64,000 nt of DNA. Origin: Allobosea psychrotolerans (GTDB lineage: Bacteria; Pseudomonadota; Alphaproteobacteria; Rhizobiales; Beijerinckiaceae). Under the pieces are notes generated by a model that worked only from the letters and a program-made list of their open reading frames with translations, was not told the origin of the DNA and made no database searches. Within the stretch, counting starts at the first letter, position 1; each line of letters begins with the position of its first letter. The position numbers and the translations under genes are program-made. Below, piece after piece: positions 7,200 through 15,870 of this stretch. Location: contig NZ_PQFZ01000016.1 of assembly GCF_002917105.1 (NCBI RefSeq), forward strand, positions 1-64,000, in the 5' to 3' direction.

Positions 7200-8849
7200 T
7201 CACTGCATGGTCACGAGGGTCAGGTCGACGAACCAGGATTGCGGGGAGACGAAGCCCTTGACCTTGCCCGACATCGCGCGCGGGTTGAGATCGTGCACGA
7301 TATAGAGCCAGGGCGGATTATCGACGAGCCGCTCATGGGCAATGGCGGTCTGTTCGGCCACCACCTTCGGATCGGTCGTGGCAGCCAGTTTCGCGAAGGC
7401 CGCCTCGAAGGCATCGTCCTTCCACTGCGCGAAGTTGAAGCCGTTGGGCGGCGCGCCGGCGGCCGCGAAATAGCGCGCCATCACCGCGACATCCGAGGAG
7501 GGCGAGCTGATGTTCAGGCTCAGCGAGCCGTTCAGCGCGGGCGCGTCCGGCAAGGCGCGCATATTGTTCAGCAGCACCTGCCATTCCGAGACGACGAACT
7601 CGACATTGACGCCGCAAGCCTCCTTGAGATTGGCCTGCAGGAACTCGTTCATCGGCAGCGGCGACATCTGGCCGGAGCCCGAGGTCGAGATCATCACCTT
7701 GAAGGAAAGCGGCTTCTGCGCGGAGTAGCCGGCCTGTGCCAGCAGGGCCTTGCCCTTGGCCGGGTCGAATCCGTAGCGGTTCACCGGCTTGCCGAAATCG
7801 GGATCGCTCGCCTTGAGCCAGCCGACCGCCGGCTCAGCCGTGCCGTTGAGCAGTTCGACGATGCCGGCGCGGTCGATGCAGTAGTTCAGCGCCTGGCGAA
7901 CCCTGACGTCCTTGAAGGGGCTGTTGGTCGCGCCGATGCTGTAGAACCACGGCCAGACATGCGGGTAGGAGCCGGTGACGATCGCAAAGCCCGCCTGCTT
8001 CAGCGAGGGGATGCCGTCGGCGGGCGGAACCTCGATCCAGTCGACCTGGCCGGTGCGCAAGGCGGCAAGCCGCGCATTCGCCTCCGGGATCGGCTGCAGC
8101 ACGACCTTCTCGAGCCTGGCCTTCTTGGCTGTGTCCCAATAGCCGTCATTGCGGATCAACTCGACCCGCTCGCGCGGGGCGACGCTGCCGATCCGAAACG
8201 GCCCGGTTCCGGCCGACCCCACCAGCCCGACCTTGGCCCAGTCGCGCCCCGCCTTTTCGAAGGAGGCCGGCGAGGAGAGCAGGATCAGCGCCGCCATATA
8301 GGGATAATAGGAGGCCGGGCTCGCGGTGGTGATCGCCACCGTCATGGCGTCGAGCTTGCGGTAGCCGGTCGTGATCGGCGCGCGCGCCCGCACGATGCCG
8401 GCCGCCGGCGGCTCGAATTGCGGAGCGTCCTTGTTGAAATAGCGCTCCAGGTTCCAGATCACCGCATCGGCGTCGAAGGCGGTGCCGTCATGGAAGGTCA
8501 CGCCGCGGCGCAGATGGAAGATCCATGTCTTGGGGTCGTCGGGCGACTGCTCCCAGCGCTCGGCCAGGCCCGGACGCAGCGGCGCCAGTCGATCCGTCGT
8601 GGTCAGGTCCCAGAGCACCAGGCTCTCGAAGACGGGGTAGCCGAGGAAGCGCATGCCCTCGAAGCCGTTATTGGGCATGCCGGTCGTGGTCGGGATGTCC
8701 GAGGCGGTCATCGCAATGCGCAAAGTCTGGGCCGTGGCCGCTTGCGGAACGAGCAGAGCGCAGCCGATGCCGGCGAGCGCGCCGCGCAAGGCCGGTTTCA
8801 AACGGGCGAAGATTGCGCTCGATGACCAATGAAAACGGCTTTCCGGCAT
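7200..8849 (-). CDS. ABC transporter substrate-binding protein, family 5 (OppA/DppA type)
   Basis: This is a periplasmic binding protein of the peptide/nickel/opine class (SBP_bac_5). A signal peptide (GALAGIGCALLVPQAATA) precedes the mature start at QTLRIAM. The family block LAERWEQSPDDPKTWIFHLR and the following VTFHDGTAFDADAV are clear. ATG 8849 is chosen because AAGGAGA lies eight bases upstream; upstream in-frame codons have no support. No permease or ATPase is next to it, so it must use a transporter encoded elsewhere or serve another role. It is co-transcribed with the downstream amidase, and its upstream neighbour dxs is divergent. Confidence 0.92.
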   Translation of the reverse strand: MPESRFHWSSSAIFARLKPALRGALAGIGCALLVPQAATAQTLRIAMTASDIPTTTGMPNNGFEGMRFLGYPVFESLVLWDLTTTDRLAPLRPGLAERWEQSPDDPKTWIFHLRRGVTFHDGTAFDADAVIWNLERYFNKDAPQFEPPAAGIVRARAPITTGYRKLDAMTVAITTASPASYYPYMAALILLSSPASFEKAGRDWAKVGLVGSAGTGPFRIGSVAPRERVELIRNDGYWDTAKKARLEKVVLQPIPEANARLAALRTGQVDWIEVPPADGIPSLKQAGFAIVTGSYPHVWPWFYSIGATNSPFKDVRVRQALNYCIDRAGIVELLNGTAEPAVGWLKASDPDFGKPVNRYGFDPAKGKALLAQAGYSAQKPLSFKVMISTSGSGQMSPLPMNEFLQANLKEACGVNVEFVVSEWQVLLNNMRALPDAPALNGSLSLNISSPSSDVAVMARYFAAAGAPPNGFNFAQWKDDAFEAAFAKLAATTDPKVVAEQTAIAHERLVDNPPWLYIVHDLNPRAMSGKVKGFVSPQSWFVDLTLVTMQ

Positions 8850-9031
8850 GTCGTCTCCTTGAGTGGCGGCTCTCGTCGGGGAAGCTCGAACCCGAAGCTC
8901 GAACGCACCGATCGCAATTTGCAGGCCAGCGCCATTCGGGCAAGACTCGGATGGCCGGCCTCTGCACGTGCATATCCGTCGCGCCTTGACACCCTTGTGT
9001 CGGTCCATGCCGATGCGATAGACCGGGACCC

Positions 9032-10945
9032 GTGACAAAGCGCCCCCTCACCCCGCTGCTCGACCGCGTTCACACGCCTCACGATCTGCGCAAGCTCCCC
9101 GAGAGCGAATTGCGCCAGCTCGCCGATGAGTTGCGGCTGGAGACGATCGACGCGGTCTCCGTCACCGGCGGCCATCTCGGCGCGGGGCTCGGCGTGGTCG
9201 AGCTCACGGTCGCGCTGCATCACGTCTTCAATACGCCCGATGACCGGCTGATCTGGGATGTCGGCCACCAGGCCTATCCGCACAAGATCCTGACCGGCCG
9301 GCGCGAGCGCATCCGCACGCTGCGCCAGCCCGGCGGCCTGTCGGGCTTCACCAAGCGCTCCGAGAGCGAATACGATCCCTTCGGCGCGGCGCATTCCTCG
9401 ACCTCGATCTCGGCCGGGCTCGGCATGGCGGTGGCGCGCGATCTTTCGGGCAAGCCCAATAATGTCATCGCCGTGATCGGCGACGGCGCGATGTCGGCCG
9501 GCATGGCCTATGAGGCGATGAACAATGCCGGCGCGCTCGGCTCGCGCCTCGTCGTCATCCTCAACGACAACGACATGTCGATCGCCCCGCCAGTGGGGGC
9601 GATGTCGGCCTATCTCGCCAGGCTCGTCTCGGGCCGGACCTATCGCTCGCTGCGCGAGGTCGCCAAGCATCTGGCCGAGCGGCTGCCGCGTTTCTTCCAC
9701 GACAAGGCCAAGCGCACGGAAGAATATGCGCGCGGCTTCTGGACCGGCGGCACGCTGTTCGAGGAACTCGGCTTCTACTATGTCGGGCCGATCGACGGGC
9801 ATAATCTCGACCATCTCCTGCCCGTGCTGCGCAATGTGCGCGACGCCGGCAACGGCCCGATCCTCGTCCATGTCGTGACGCAGAAGGGCAAGGGTTATGC
9901 CCCCGCCGAAGCCAGCGCCGACAAATATCACGGCGTGGTCAAGTTCGATCCGGTCACGGGCCTGCAGGCCAAGGCCCCGGCCAATGCGCCGAGCTATACC
10001 GCCGTCTTCGGCAACGCGCTGATCAAGGCGGCGCGCGAGGACGACAAGATCGTCGCCGTGACCGCCGCCATGCCGTCCGGCACCGGGCTCGACGCCTTCG
10101 GCAAGGAATTTCCGGGCCGGACCTTCGATGTCGGCATCGCCGAGCAGCATGCGGTCACCTTCGCGGCCGGGCTCGCCACGGAAGGCTACAAGCCGTTCTG
10201 CGCGATCTATTCGACCTTCCTGCAGCGCGCCTATGACCAGGTCGTGCATGACGTCGCGATCCAGAAGCTCCCGGTTCGCTTCGCGCTCGACCGCGCCGGC
10301 CTCGTCGGCGCGGATGGCGCGACCCATGCGGGCGCTTTCGACATCGCCTATCTCGCCTGCCTGCCCGACATGGTGGTGATGGCTGCCGCAGACGAGGCCG
10401 AGCTGACCCATATGGTCGCGACCGCGGCCGCCTTCGACGAAGGCCCGATCGCCCTGCGCTATCCGCGCGGCGAGGGCGTCGGCGTCGAGATCCCGCAATT
10501 CGGCGTACCCTTGGAGATCGGCCGCGGCCGCATGGTGCGCGAGGGCACGCGCGTCGCGCTGCTCTCGCTCGGCACAAGGCTGGCGGAATGCCTGATCGCG
10601 GCCGAGCAGCTCGGCCAGCGCGGGCTTTCGACCAGCGTCGTCGATGCGCGCTTCGCCAAGCCGCTCGACGAGGCCTTGATCCTGCGGCTCGCCCGCGAGC
10701 ACGAGATCCTGGTCACGGTCGAGGAAGGCTCGATCGGCGGCTTCGGCAGCCATGTGCTGCATCTCCTGGCGCGCAGCGGCATGCTCGATGGCGGGCTCAA
10801 GGTCCGGACCCTGACCCTGCCCGACATCTTCCAGGACCAGGACAAGCCGGAGGCGATGTACGCCCAGGCCGGGCTCGACGCGGCGGGCATCGTGCGCACC
10901 GTCGAAGGCGCGCTCGGCGTCCCGAGCGCGATCAAGCGGGCCTGA
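9032..10945 (+). CDS. dxs: 1-deoxy-D-xylulose-5-phosphate synthase
   Basis: DXS condenses pyruvate with glyceraldehyde 3-phosphate using thiamine diphosphate, the first step of the MEP isoprenoid pathway, and also supplies precursors of thiamine and pyridoxal. The 637 residues match the usual length. Visible elements are the catalytic-region His in WDVGHQAYPHK, the ThDP/Mg motif GDGAMSAGMAYEAMNN, and the pyrimidine domain with DVGIAEQHAVTFAAG and DRAGLVGADGATHAG. The start is GTG at 9032 with only a weak ribosome site. tlyA follows after 19 bases and is probably co-transcribed. Confidence 0.98.
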   Translation: MTKRPLTPLLDRVHTPHDLRKLPESELRQLADELRLETIDAVSVTGGHLGAGLGVVELTVALHHVFNTPDDRLIWDVGHQAYPHKILTGRRERIRTLRQPGGLSGFTKRSESEYDPFGAAHSSTSISAGLGMAVARDLSGKPNNVIAVIGDGAMSAGMAYEAMNNAGALGSRLVVILNDNDMSIAPPVGAMSAYLARLVSGRTYRSLREVAKHLAERLPRFFHDKAKRTEEYARGFWTGGTLFEELGFYYVGPIDGHNLDHLLPVLRNVRDAGNGPILVHVVTQKGKGYAPAEASADKYHGVVKFDPVTGLQAKAPANAPSYTAVFGNALIKAAREDDKIVAVTAAMPSGTGLDAFGKEFPGRTFDVGIAEQHAVTFAAGLATEGYKPFCAIYSTFLQRAYDQVVHDVAIQKLPVRFALDRAGLVGADGATHAGAFDIAYLACLPDMVVMAAADEAELTHMVATAAAFDEGPIALRYPRGEGVGVEIPQFGVPLEIGRGRMVREGTRVALLSLGTRLAECLIAAEQLGQRGLSTSVVDARFAKPLDEALILRLAREHEILVTVEEGSIGGFGSHVLHLLARSGMLDGGLKVRTLTLPDIFQDQDKPEAMYAQAGLDAAGIVRTVEGALGVPSAIKRA

Positions 10946-10964
10946 GCGCGTTTCGCGCGCCGTC

Positions 10965-11693
10965 ATGAAGACCCGGGCCGACCAGCTGCTCGTCGAGCGC
11001 GGCATCTTCGAGAGCCGGGCGCGGGCGCAGGCCGCTATAGCCGCAGGGCTCGTCACGGCGGATGGCGCGGTCGTCCGCAAGGCATCCGTGATGCTGGCCT
11101 CGGATGCGCAGGTCACGGCGGAGGCGCCCCACCCTTACGTCTCGCGCGGCGGCCTCAAGCTCGCAGCCGCGCTCGACGCCTTCGGCTTCGATCCCAAGGA
11201 CCGCATCTGCCTCGATGTCGGCGCCTCGACCGGCGGCTTCACCGACGTCCTGCTGAAGCGCGGCGCCGCCTATGTCACCGCCGTCGATGTCGGCCGCGAG
11301 CAGTTCCACGCCTCGCTGCGCGAGCATCCCCGCGTGCGCAGCCTGGAGGGGCAGGATGTGCGCAAGCTCGCGCCCTCGGACCTGCCGGGGCCGCCTTCGC
11401 TGGCGGCGATCGATGTCAGCTTCATCTCGCTCAAGCTCGTCCTGCCTGCGGTCGCGGCGCTGCTGGCTCCCGAGGCCGGGATCGCGGCCTTGATCAAGCC
11501 GCAATTCGAGGCCGGCCGGGCGGCGCTGAAGAAGGGCGTCGTGCGCGACGAGGCCGTGCATGAGCGCGTCTGCGCCGAGATCACCGCCACGCTGGAAGGA
11601 CTCGGCTTCGCGATCCTGGGGCTCACCCCCTCCCCGATCGAGGGCGGCGACGGCAACCGCGAATTCCTGATCGGAGCGAAACGGCCGGGCTGA
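10965..11693 (+). CDS. tlyA: TlyA family RNA methyltransferase (S4 + FtsJ-like)
   Basis: The 242-residue protein has an N-terminal S4 RNA-binding domain (about residues 1-60, KTRADQLLVERGIFESRARA) and a Rossmann methyltransferase domain with the SAM motif CLDVGASTGGFTDVLL. TlyA enzymes 2'-O-methylate rRNA; in mycobacteria the sites are 16S C1409 and 23S C1920. The old label hemolysin is a misnomer. It lies just downstream of dxs, an order common in Hyphomicrobiales. Confidence 0.93.
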   Translation: MKTRADQLLVERGIFESRARAQAAIAAGLVTADGAVVRKASVMLASDAQVTAEAPHPYVSRGGLKLAAALDAFGFDPKDRICLDVGASTGGFTDVLLKRGAAYVTAVDVGREQFHASLREHPRVRSLEGQDVRKLAPSDLPGPPSLAAIDVSFISLKLVLPAVAALLAPEAGIAALIKPQFEAGRAALKKGVVRDEAVHERVCAEITATLEGLGFAILGLTPSPIEGGDGNREFLIGAKRPG

Positions 11694-11760
11694 ATTTCAA
11701 GCCTTTGTTTTGTCGCGGGTTCTTGTCGTAAAGCCGACCGGCACTTTTGCGGAACGTGCT
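11694..11760. repeat. Dispersed repeat of the AGAGCA...ACCGG family, partial copy
   Basis: This stretch contains TTTGTTTTGTCGCGG, then a GACCGGCACTTTTGCGG core and an end GTGCTC. It is a diverged relative of the complete copy at 44262-44363. It fills the gap between the convergent stops of tlyA and the next gene. Confidence 0.55.
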
Positions 11761-12263
11761 CAACGCCCGAACAGCGCGTCGATCTCGCTCTGCAGCCCGC
11801 GTGCCTCGATGCTGCCGAGATCGATCTGCCCGTTGGCGTTGATGAACCGGGTCGCGCGGCCGATCAGGCTGCGCAGCGCTTCGCTGGCGACCTCGACGAC
11901 GACCGGCGCTTCCCGTTCGCCCCGCAGATCTCCCAGCAGCGCGGTCACCGTCGCGATCAGCCGGTTCATGGCGCGGCAGAGCTCTTCGAAGGCCTGTCTG
12001 CGCGTGGGATCGAGAGCCTCATAGGCCTGGAGCGCCGAAGCGGCGCAGCGCAGTTGAGACGCCTCGAAATGCCCGCGATAATCGACGACGCGCCAATCCC
12101 TGAGATCGTCGAGGATACCGAGATCCATCGGCGCCATCTCGATCAGCATCAGCGCCTCGCCGTAGCGGTTGAGATAGTCGGTCGACAGATGGGGTCCGGC
12201 CGCTATGTCCGGCACGTCGTCCTCGGCAGCAGCCGGTGCTCGCATCGCAGAGACGGTCATCAA
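11760..12263 (-). CDS. Conserved hypothetical protein
   Basis: I do not recognise this 167-residue protein. It has no signal peptide or membrane segment. It is mostly helical by composition, with leucine- and alanine-rich stretches such as LRCAASALQAYEALD and LCRAMNRLIATVTALLGDL, so a helical bundle is likely. The N-terminal 25 residues look disordered. Coding bias matches neighbouring real genes and no gene competes on the other strand. Start codons at 12263 or 12260 both read Met; no firm ribosome site decides. It is divergent from the YedK gene. Confidence 0.65.
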   Translation of the reverse strand: MMTVSAMRAPAAAEDDVPDIAAGPHLSTDYLNRYGEALMLIEMAPMDLGILDDLRDWRVVDYRGHFEASQLRCAASALQAYEALDPTRRQAFEELCRAMNRLIATVTALLGDLRGEREAPVVVEVASEALRSLIGRATRFINANGQIDLGSIEARGLQSEIDALFGR

Positions 12264-12349
12264 GAGCCCCGAGAATGCCGGGACTATGCGTGTTCAAAGG
12301 CAAATAAAGTGTTGATCGCGCCCGCCGCACTCGCCACATCTGTGAGCCT

Positions 12350-13114
12350 ATGTGCGGCCGCTATGCCATTACCCTGCCCCCCGAGGCGATGCAGAAGCTC
12401 TTCGCCTATGGCGAGCGGCCGAACTTCCCGCCGCGCTACAACATCGCGCCGACGCAGCCCGTGCCGGTGGTGCGGCTGGACGGGGGCGTGCGCCAGTTCA
12501 TCCTGATGCGCTGGGGCTTCATCCCCGGCTGGGTCAAGGATGTGAAGAGCTTCCCGCTGGTGATCAATGTCCGGGGCGAAAGCGCGCGCGAAAAGCCCTC
12601 CTTCCGCGCGGCCTTCATCCGCCGGCGCTGCCTGATGCCGGCCGATGGCTTCTATGAATGGCACCGCACCGGCCAGGGCCGCCAGCCGGAGAACCACGCC
12701 TTCCTGTTCCGCCGACCCGATCGCGGCCTGTTCGCTTTTGCGGCGCTCTGGGAGACCTGGCATTCGCCCGATGGCTCGGAGATCGACACCGTCGCCCTGG
12801 TCAACGGCCCGGCGAATGGCCTGATGTCGGCGATCCATGACCGCTGTCCGGTGATCCTCGATCCCCGCGATTACGACGCCTGGCTCGACCCCGCCGCCAC
12901 GCCCGACGAGGCCGCGACGCTGCTCAAGCCTCCGCCGGAGGACCTGCTGGAGATGCTGCGCATCGGCCCCGCCGTGAACAGGGTCGTCAATGACGGCCCG
13001 CAGATCCAGGAGCCGTTCGACGCCTCGGCCGTCACACCCGCTCCAGCGCCTGTGCGCCATGCGCGCAAGGCGACCCGCAACCCCGAAAACGAGGGGCAAG
13101 GCAGCCTGTTCTGA
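12350..13114 (+). CDS. yedK: SOS response-associated peptidase (SRAP/YedK/HMCES family)
   Basis: SRAP proteins form a thiazolidine crosslink with abasic sites in single-stranded DNA through their N-terminal cysteine, protecting the genome during replication. The protein begins MCGRYAITLP, so Cys2 is exposed after Met removal. The other active-site residues are present: Asn73 (VINVRGES, where many members have NARAET), Glu103 (PADGFYEW) and His163 (AIHDRCPVIL). The C-terminal 30 residues are basic and low in complexity. The length of 254 residues is slightly above E. coli YedK. I saw no alphaproteobacterial LexA box (GTTC-N7-GTTC) in the 86 bases upstream. Confidence 0.95.
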   Translation: MCGRYAITLPPEAMQKLFAYGERPNFPPRYNIAPTQPVPVVRLDGGVRQFILMRWGFIPGWVKDVKSFPLVINVRGESAREKPSFRAAFIRRRCLMPADGFYEWHRTGQGRQPENHAFLFRRPDRGLFAFAALWETWHSPDGSEIDTVALVNGPANGLMSAIHDRCPVILDPRDYDAWLDPAATPDEAATLLKPPPEDLLEMLRIGPAVNRVVNDGPQIQEPFDASAVTPAPAPVRHARKATRNPENEGQGSLF

Positions 13115-13146
13115 AGCGCGAATTGTGGTCTGATCGCTTGGAGGCT

Positions 13147-13229
13147 GTTTGCAAACCTCTTGAGCCCTCATCCTGAGGAGCCATTCCCTTGGGAATGGCT
13201 CCTCAGGATGAGGGCTGGAGTTTGCAAAC
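13147..13229. repeat. Short copy 2 of the CTCATCCTGAGGAGC repeat inside a GTTTGCAAAC pair
   Basis: The repeat core (13163-13216) has the outer arms and the small CCATTCCCTTGGGAATGG hairpin but lacks the second arms and loop seen in the other copies. It is flanked on both sides by the palindrome GTTTGCAAAC (13147-13156 and 13220-13229), so the whole unit can fold into one long hairpin between yedK and the gamma-glutamyltransferase gene. Confidence 0.85.
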
Positions 13230-13250
13230 GGTCTCTTAGCCGATGCCGCA

Positions 13251-14870
13251 GTGACGAAGAGGATGACGCGTATGCATGGCCGCCGCCCGACGATGAGCTC
13301 CCGCCACGGCGTGGTCGCCGCCGCCCATCCCTTGGCCGCGCAGGCCGGCGCGCGCCTGCTCGCCCAGGGCGGCAACGCATTCGATGCCATCGCCGCGACG
13401 GCGGCGGCGCTCAACGTGGTCGAGCCCTTCATGTCGAGCCTGTTCGGCATGGGTTCGGCGACGATGTGGGTCGCGGCCGAGAATTGCATCCGGGTGCTCG
13501 ATTTCGTGCCGCCGATCCAGGCAAGCTTCCCGGCCGAGCGCTTCAGCAAGCGCTCCGATCTCGAACGCGGCGCGCTCTCGGTCGCCATGCCGGGCAATCT
13601 CGCCGGCTGGTGCGAGATCGCCGCCAGATATGGCCGCAAGCCGCTGGGCGATATCCTGGCGCCGGCCATCGCGCTTGCCGAGGGCGGCTTCCCGCTCGCC
13701 GAGTTCGGCGTCGACGAGTTCAACGAGCAGGCGCCGCTGCTCAAGGCCTGGCCCGAGCTCTACCCGGCCTTCGCCCAGGCCTATCTGCCCGCTGGCGGCC
13801 CGGTGAAGCTCGGCACGCTGCTGCGCCAGCCCGACCTCGCGCGCACCCTCGCCGAGATCGCGGCGAACGGCCCCGATCATCTCTATCGCGGCGCGCTCGG
13901 CGAGCGCATCGTCGCGCATCTCGCCTCGCTCGGCGGCACCATGACGATGGCCGATCTCGCAGCCGTCGCCCCGCGCTGGCGCGAGCCGCTGAGCGCCTCC
14001 TATCGCGGCCTGGACATCCATGTGCCGCCGCCCACCTGCGAAGCCTTCCAGTTCCTTTTATCCCTGCGCATCCTCGAAGGCTTCGATCTCGGTCACCTGC
14101 CCAAGGATGGGCCGGAGCATCTCGACCTGGTCTATCGCGCCATCCGGCTCGCAGCCGGCATCCGCATCGCCCACAACAACCCCTCGCCGGACAAGCTCGC
14201 CGAGATCCTCTCTGACGCCTTCGTCGAACAGCTGCGGGCGCGCCTGCGCGACGGCAAGCCGATCGCCGGCCCAACCGAGCAATGGACGCCGCAGGAGGGC
14301 GAGGACCCGGCCCACACCACCTCGTTTTCGGTCGGCGACGCTGATGGCAACCTGATCTGCATCACCAACAGCCTGGGCGCGCCCTTCGGCAGCGGCATCG
14401 TGGTGCCGGGCACAGGGCTTTGCCTCAACAATTTCCTCTACTGGGCCGACGTCCAGACCGGCAGCCCCAACCGCTCGAAGGCCGGCTCGGAATTGCCGAT
14501 GTGCATGTCGCCGAGCATCTCGACGCGGGACGGCAAGCCGGTGCTCGCGCTCGGCACGCCCGGCAGCTACGGCATCATGCAGACGCAGGTCCAGGCGATG
14601 GTGCAATATCTCGATTTCGCCCTGCCCTTGCAGGAGGCGATCGAGGCGCCGCGTGCCAGGCTCTGGGACGGCCGCTTCATCCAGGCCGAGAACCGCATCG
14701 CGCCGGAGACGATCGCCGAGCTCCAGCGCCGCGGCCACGCGATCGAGGCCTTCGATGTCGGCTGGACGATGCGCTGCGGCGGCATGCAGGCGGTGGCGCG
14801 CGATCCCGCGACGGGCGTGCTGACCGGGGCGGCCGATCCGCGGCGGGACGGGTATGTTGTGGCGACCTAG
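13251..14870 (+). CDS. Gamma-glutamyltransferase family protein
   Basis: The 539-residue enzyme belongs to the Ntn-hydrolase gamma-glutamyltranspeptidase family, which cleaves or transfers gamma-glutamyl groups. Self-cleavage is expected before the nucleophilic Thr in AHTTSFSVGDADGN (Thr356 or Thr357 counted from 13251), followed by the small-subunit segments LCLNNFLYW and ALGTPGSYGIMQT. No signal peptide is seen, so the protein is probably cytoplasmic, unlike E. coli Ggt. The substrate may be another gamma-glutamyl or acyl amide compound. Start: GTG 13251, ATG 13263 or ATG 13272 are in frame; GAAGAGGA suits 13272 best. Confidence 0.88.
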   Translation: MTKRMTRMHGRRPTMSSRHGVVAAAHPLAAQAGARLLAQGGNAFDAIAATAAALNVVEPFMSSLFGMGSATMWVAAENCIRVLDFVPPIQASFPAERFSKRSDLERGALSVAMPGNLAGWCEIAARYGRKPLGDILAPAIALAEGGFPLAEFGVDEFNEQAPLLKAWPELYPAFAQAYLPAGGPVKLGTLLRQPDLARTLAEIAANGPDHLYRGALGERIVAHLASLGGTMTMADLAAVAPRWREPLSASYRGLDIHVPPPTCEAFQFLLSLRILEGFDLGHLPKDGPEHLDLVYRAIRLAAGIRIAHNNPSPDKLAEILSDAFVEQLRARLRDGKPIAGPTEQWTPQEGEDPAHTTSFSVGDADGNLICITNSLGAPFGSGIVVPGTGLCLNNFLYWADVQTGSPNRSKAGSELPMCMSPSISTRDGKPVLALGTPGSYGIMQTQVQAMVQYLDFALPLQEAIEAPRARLWDGRFIQAENRIAPETIAELQRRGHAIEAFDVGWTMRCGGMQAVARDPATGVLTGAADPRRDGYVVAT

Positions 14871-14902
14871 TTATGGTGGCACGATCTGGAGGATTATCAC
14901 TG

Positions 14903-15202
14903 ATGGCCATCAAGCTTCACCCGAGCTTCGCCGTCCATCCCGGCGAATGGCTCAGGGCCGAGATCGTCGAGCCGCATCGGCTCAGCGTCACCGTCGCGGC
15001 CGAAAAGCTGGGCGTGACCCGTCAGGCCATGAGCAATCTGCTGAACGGCCATGCCGGCCTGTCGGCGGAAATGGCGATCCGCTTCGAGAAGGCGTTCGGC
15101 CTGCGCGCCGACACGATGCTGCGGATGCAGGCCGCGCACGACCTCGCCAAAGCGCGGGCGCATGAGAAGGACATCAAGGTGGAGCGGATCGTGGCGGCGT
15201 GA
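14903..15202 (+). CDS. higA: HigA-family antitoxin (XRE/VapI type), orphan
   Basis: This 99-residue protein has the HigA N-terminal signature HPGEWLRAEIVEPHRLSV and a helix-turn-helix (VAAEKLGVTRQAMSNLLNGHAGLS), the pattern of the HigA/VapI antitoxin family. HigA normally represses its operon and neutralises the ribosome-dependent mRNase HigB encoded just upstream. Here no higB exists: the upstream gene is the gamma-glutamyltransferase, 32 bases away. ATG 14903 has GGAGGA well placed at 14888-14893. It may be an orphan regulator or a remnant of a lost module. Confidence 0.9.
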   Translation: MAIKLHPSFAVHPGEWLRAEIVEPHRLSVTVAAEKLGVTRQAMSNLLNGHAGLSAEMAIRFEKAFGLRADTMLRMQAAHDLAKARAHEKDIKVERIVAA

Positions 15203-15302
15203 GGGCGAGACTGTCGCCGATGCCGGCCTCCGATGGGAGGCGCAACCGTTAACGCAGTCGTTCTCGGCTGCAAGCGAGGCATGTTTCAATGACCGTTTGG
15301 GA

Positions 15303-15668
15303 ATGGGCGTGACGAGTTGGTCGAAGGCCTCAAGAGCGGACAAACATGCCGCGCTTTGGATTGTCGGCATTATGACGCCGTCATTTCTTCTGTTCGGTGG
15401 AGCGCTTTATTGGCGTCAGCAAGCTGATCAGCGACGGCTCGCTGCCCAGCCACATGTTCCCGGCATCATTCTGTCATTTCAGCCTAGAAGGGGTAGTGTG
15501 CGAGCCTTGGTCGAGTTCACAAGGGAGCAGGCTGGCGCTTCTATAGTCTGCCAAGCCGAAGTCAGCCTCACAGCGGATAAGGTGAATGTGGGTCAAATCG
15601 TATCCGTTGCTCCACGGCCTGACTCATGCGGACAGCCTGCGGTCACGGTAGAATTAGGGCCTCGCTGA
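15303..15668 (+). CDS. Hypothetical protein with one membrane segment
   Basis: I do not recognise this 121-residue protein. A single membrane span (HAALWIVGIMTPSFLLFGGAL) near the N-terminus is followed by a soluble domain rich in beta-forming residues with two cysteines (IVCQAE and PDSCGQP), so it is probably anchored in the inner membrane facing the periplasm. Codon use is less GC-rich than in the neighbours, which suggests transfer or relaxed selection. ATG 15303 is chosen for the position of the span; no good ribosome site is present. Confidence 0.55.
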   Translation: MGVTSWSKASRADKHAALWIVGIMTPSFLLFGGALYWRQQADQRRLAAQPHVPGIILSFQPRRGSVRALVEFTREQAGASIVCQAEVSLTADKVNVGQIVSVAPRPDSCGQPAVTVELGPR

Positions 15669-15793
15669 TGCGGTTTCGACAACGTCGCCTTTGGGACCCG
15701 AACAGCCAGACACCCTGCGTCGCTGACATGCCCCTACCCCGCCCGCTTCAGCCGCGAGGCCGTGACTCCGCACGCATCACCTAGATAAACTGT

Positions 15794-15815
15794 CTACGCA
15801 TTCTCGCCTGCGTAG
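15794..15815. promoter_or_regulatory. Inverted repeat upstream of the PatB/MalY gene
   Basis: CTACGCA (15794-15800) and TGCGTAG (15809-15815) are separated by eight bases and lie 55 bases upstream of the lyase start codon. It could be an operator or an mRNA hairpin in the leader. No neighbouring regulator is known to bind it. Confidence 0.35.
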
Positions 15816-15870
15816 AATTTTATAATCCCCGACACCGCCAATCCGAACAAAATCTTCTCCAGGATCCATC

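Noticed and set aside
8798..11116. Long minus-strand open frame across dxs and the tlyA start
   Set aside because: Antisense to two recognisable genes, composition typical of a shadow frame, and no ribosome site.
12264..12349. LexA box for the SRAP gene
   Set aside because: The only GTTC in the leader is not followed by a second GTTC at seven bases.
12284..13744. Minus-strand open frame covering yedK and the start of the gamma-glutamyltransferase
   Set aside because: Runs through a palindromic repeat and opposite two real genes; no domain is visible.
15669..15870. Small gene before the PatB/MalY gene
   Set aside because: The open frames are short, lack ribosome sites and overlap the inverted repeat; better read as a leader region.
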